Assembly (NCBI GenBank): GCA_905250115.1
Contig: CAJNOI010000040.1
Span: 507,927-571,926, forward strand
Direction of reading: 5' to 3'
DNA: 64,000 bases
Origin: Adineta steineri
Taxonomy: Eukaryota > Rotifera > Eurotatoria > Adinetida > Adinetidae
In this document: positions 63,577 through 64,000 of the stretch, in pieces
Layout of the letters: each line of letters starts with the position of its first letter
Numbering within the stretch: position 1 is the stretch's first letter
Made by a program: the position numbers and the translations under genes
Notes under the pieces: model-generated
Database searches by the model: none
What the model was told of the DNA's origin: nothing
The model's input: the letters and a program-made list of their open reading frames with translations, nothing else

Positions 63577-64000
63577 ATGGGCTGTGAATTTGGTACACAT
63601 CAAAAAGTAGCTCCAATTGACACATCTTCTAATCTTCCGGTAAATAATTCAGTCAATAGTGGAATACTACGTCAAAACCGTACTTCAATTAATAATCCAT
63701 ACAACAATGTAATACTTAAACCACCTGATGGCTTTCTAGAACATTCTTCATCAATTCTAGTTAAAAATATCATATCGCTAACAACGGCTGAACCAGACGA
63801 ATATGATAATGGCAGGGTTAAAAAAAACCGAAAGGTCACTTTCGAGCAAAGATTTAGTCGTGAACCAACGTCTGATTCTCGAGTGGTAAACACCAATAAC
63901 GAAGTAGCAAATGCAAGTATATTATCTTCCGATCATGCTAACAATCATAATGATTCATTAGAAGATGATACTATTTCATTAAATGATCCATTAACTGTCG
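63577..64000 (+). CDS. Start of an MGC-type (myristoylated) protein, cut by window end
   Basis: Open from ATG (63577) to the end of the window, 141 codons with no stop. It starts MGCEFGTHQKVAP, again a myristoylation/palmitoylation-type N-terminus like the KY-like protein 7 kb upstream. The visible part is polar and probably disordered (Asn/Ser-rich, with RVKKNRKVTFEQRF in the middle). The domain that would identify it lies beyond the window. A second KY-like gene is possible but not shown. Confidence 0.6.
   Translation, partial: MGCEFGTHQKVAPIDTSSNLPVNNSVNSGILRQNRTSINNPYNNVILKPPDGFLEHSSSILVKNIISLTTAEPDEYDNGRVKKNRKVTFEQRFSREPTSDSRVVNTNNEVANASILSSDHANNHNDSLEDDTISLNDPLTV

Overview
The window looks like nuclear DNA of a small animal, most likely a bdelloid rotifer. 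It is strongly A+T rich. Its genes are compact, with introns mostly of 40-70 bases bounded by GT/AG. It encodes metazoan families (repulsive guidance molecule, NCKX exchanger, mixed-lineage kinase, radial-spoke protein, DDB1, exocyst, metaxin). Short tracts built on GGGTGTGGGTG recur outside genes and resemble the TGTGGG telomere repeat reported for the bdelloid Adineta vaga. The species call is inference. Exon boundaries were read by hand; where stated, the joined exons were checked for reading phase.

Layout. 0-6 kb: two coiled-coil minus-strand ORFs, an RGM-family gene, and a 57-residue secreted peptide gene behind a TATA box. 6-11.5 kb: a large Gln/Pro-rich gene and a claudin-like tetraspan gene. 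11.9-17.3 kb: EXOC5/Sec10 (16 exons, with a MITE in its longest intron) and a metaxin in tandem only about 120 bases apart, which suggests spliced-leader processing. 18.2-26.5 kb: a steryl-sulfatase-type sulfatase, an unrecognised four-exon gene and a 16-exon K+-dependent Na+/Ca2+ exchanger, followed by a 100-base assembly gap. 26.6-38.4 kb: a fold-back MITE, RSPH14 and DDB1 sharing a 250-base divergent promoter, a GST-fold protein with a His-rich tail, and a small DnaJ-type zinc-finger protein. 40-46.6 kb: an OTU protease and a secreted chitin-binding/EGF protein with a repetitive tail made of phase-1 mini-exons. 47-53.8 kb: a hAT-like MITE, an ASB-type ankyrin/SOCS-box protein and a mixed-lineage kinase. 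56-64 kb: a KY-type transglutaminase-like protein with an acylation-type N-terminus, a repeat island, a TMEM272-like gene, and the start of another MGC-type protein cut by the window edge.

Most genes are ordinary single-copy cellular genes with no shared pathway. DDB1 (CUL4 adaptor), the ASB protein (CUL5 receptor) and the OTU protease are all ubiquitin-related, but nothing in the sequence links them. The least explained stretch is 58.4-60.4 kb. It combines telomere-like TG tracts in both orientations, a 200-base fold-back, a hAT-like MITE, a tRNA-like remnant, and a small Cys/Trp-rich gene whose reading frame only appears when a 22-base exon is joined to the 3' exon.
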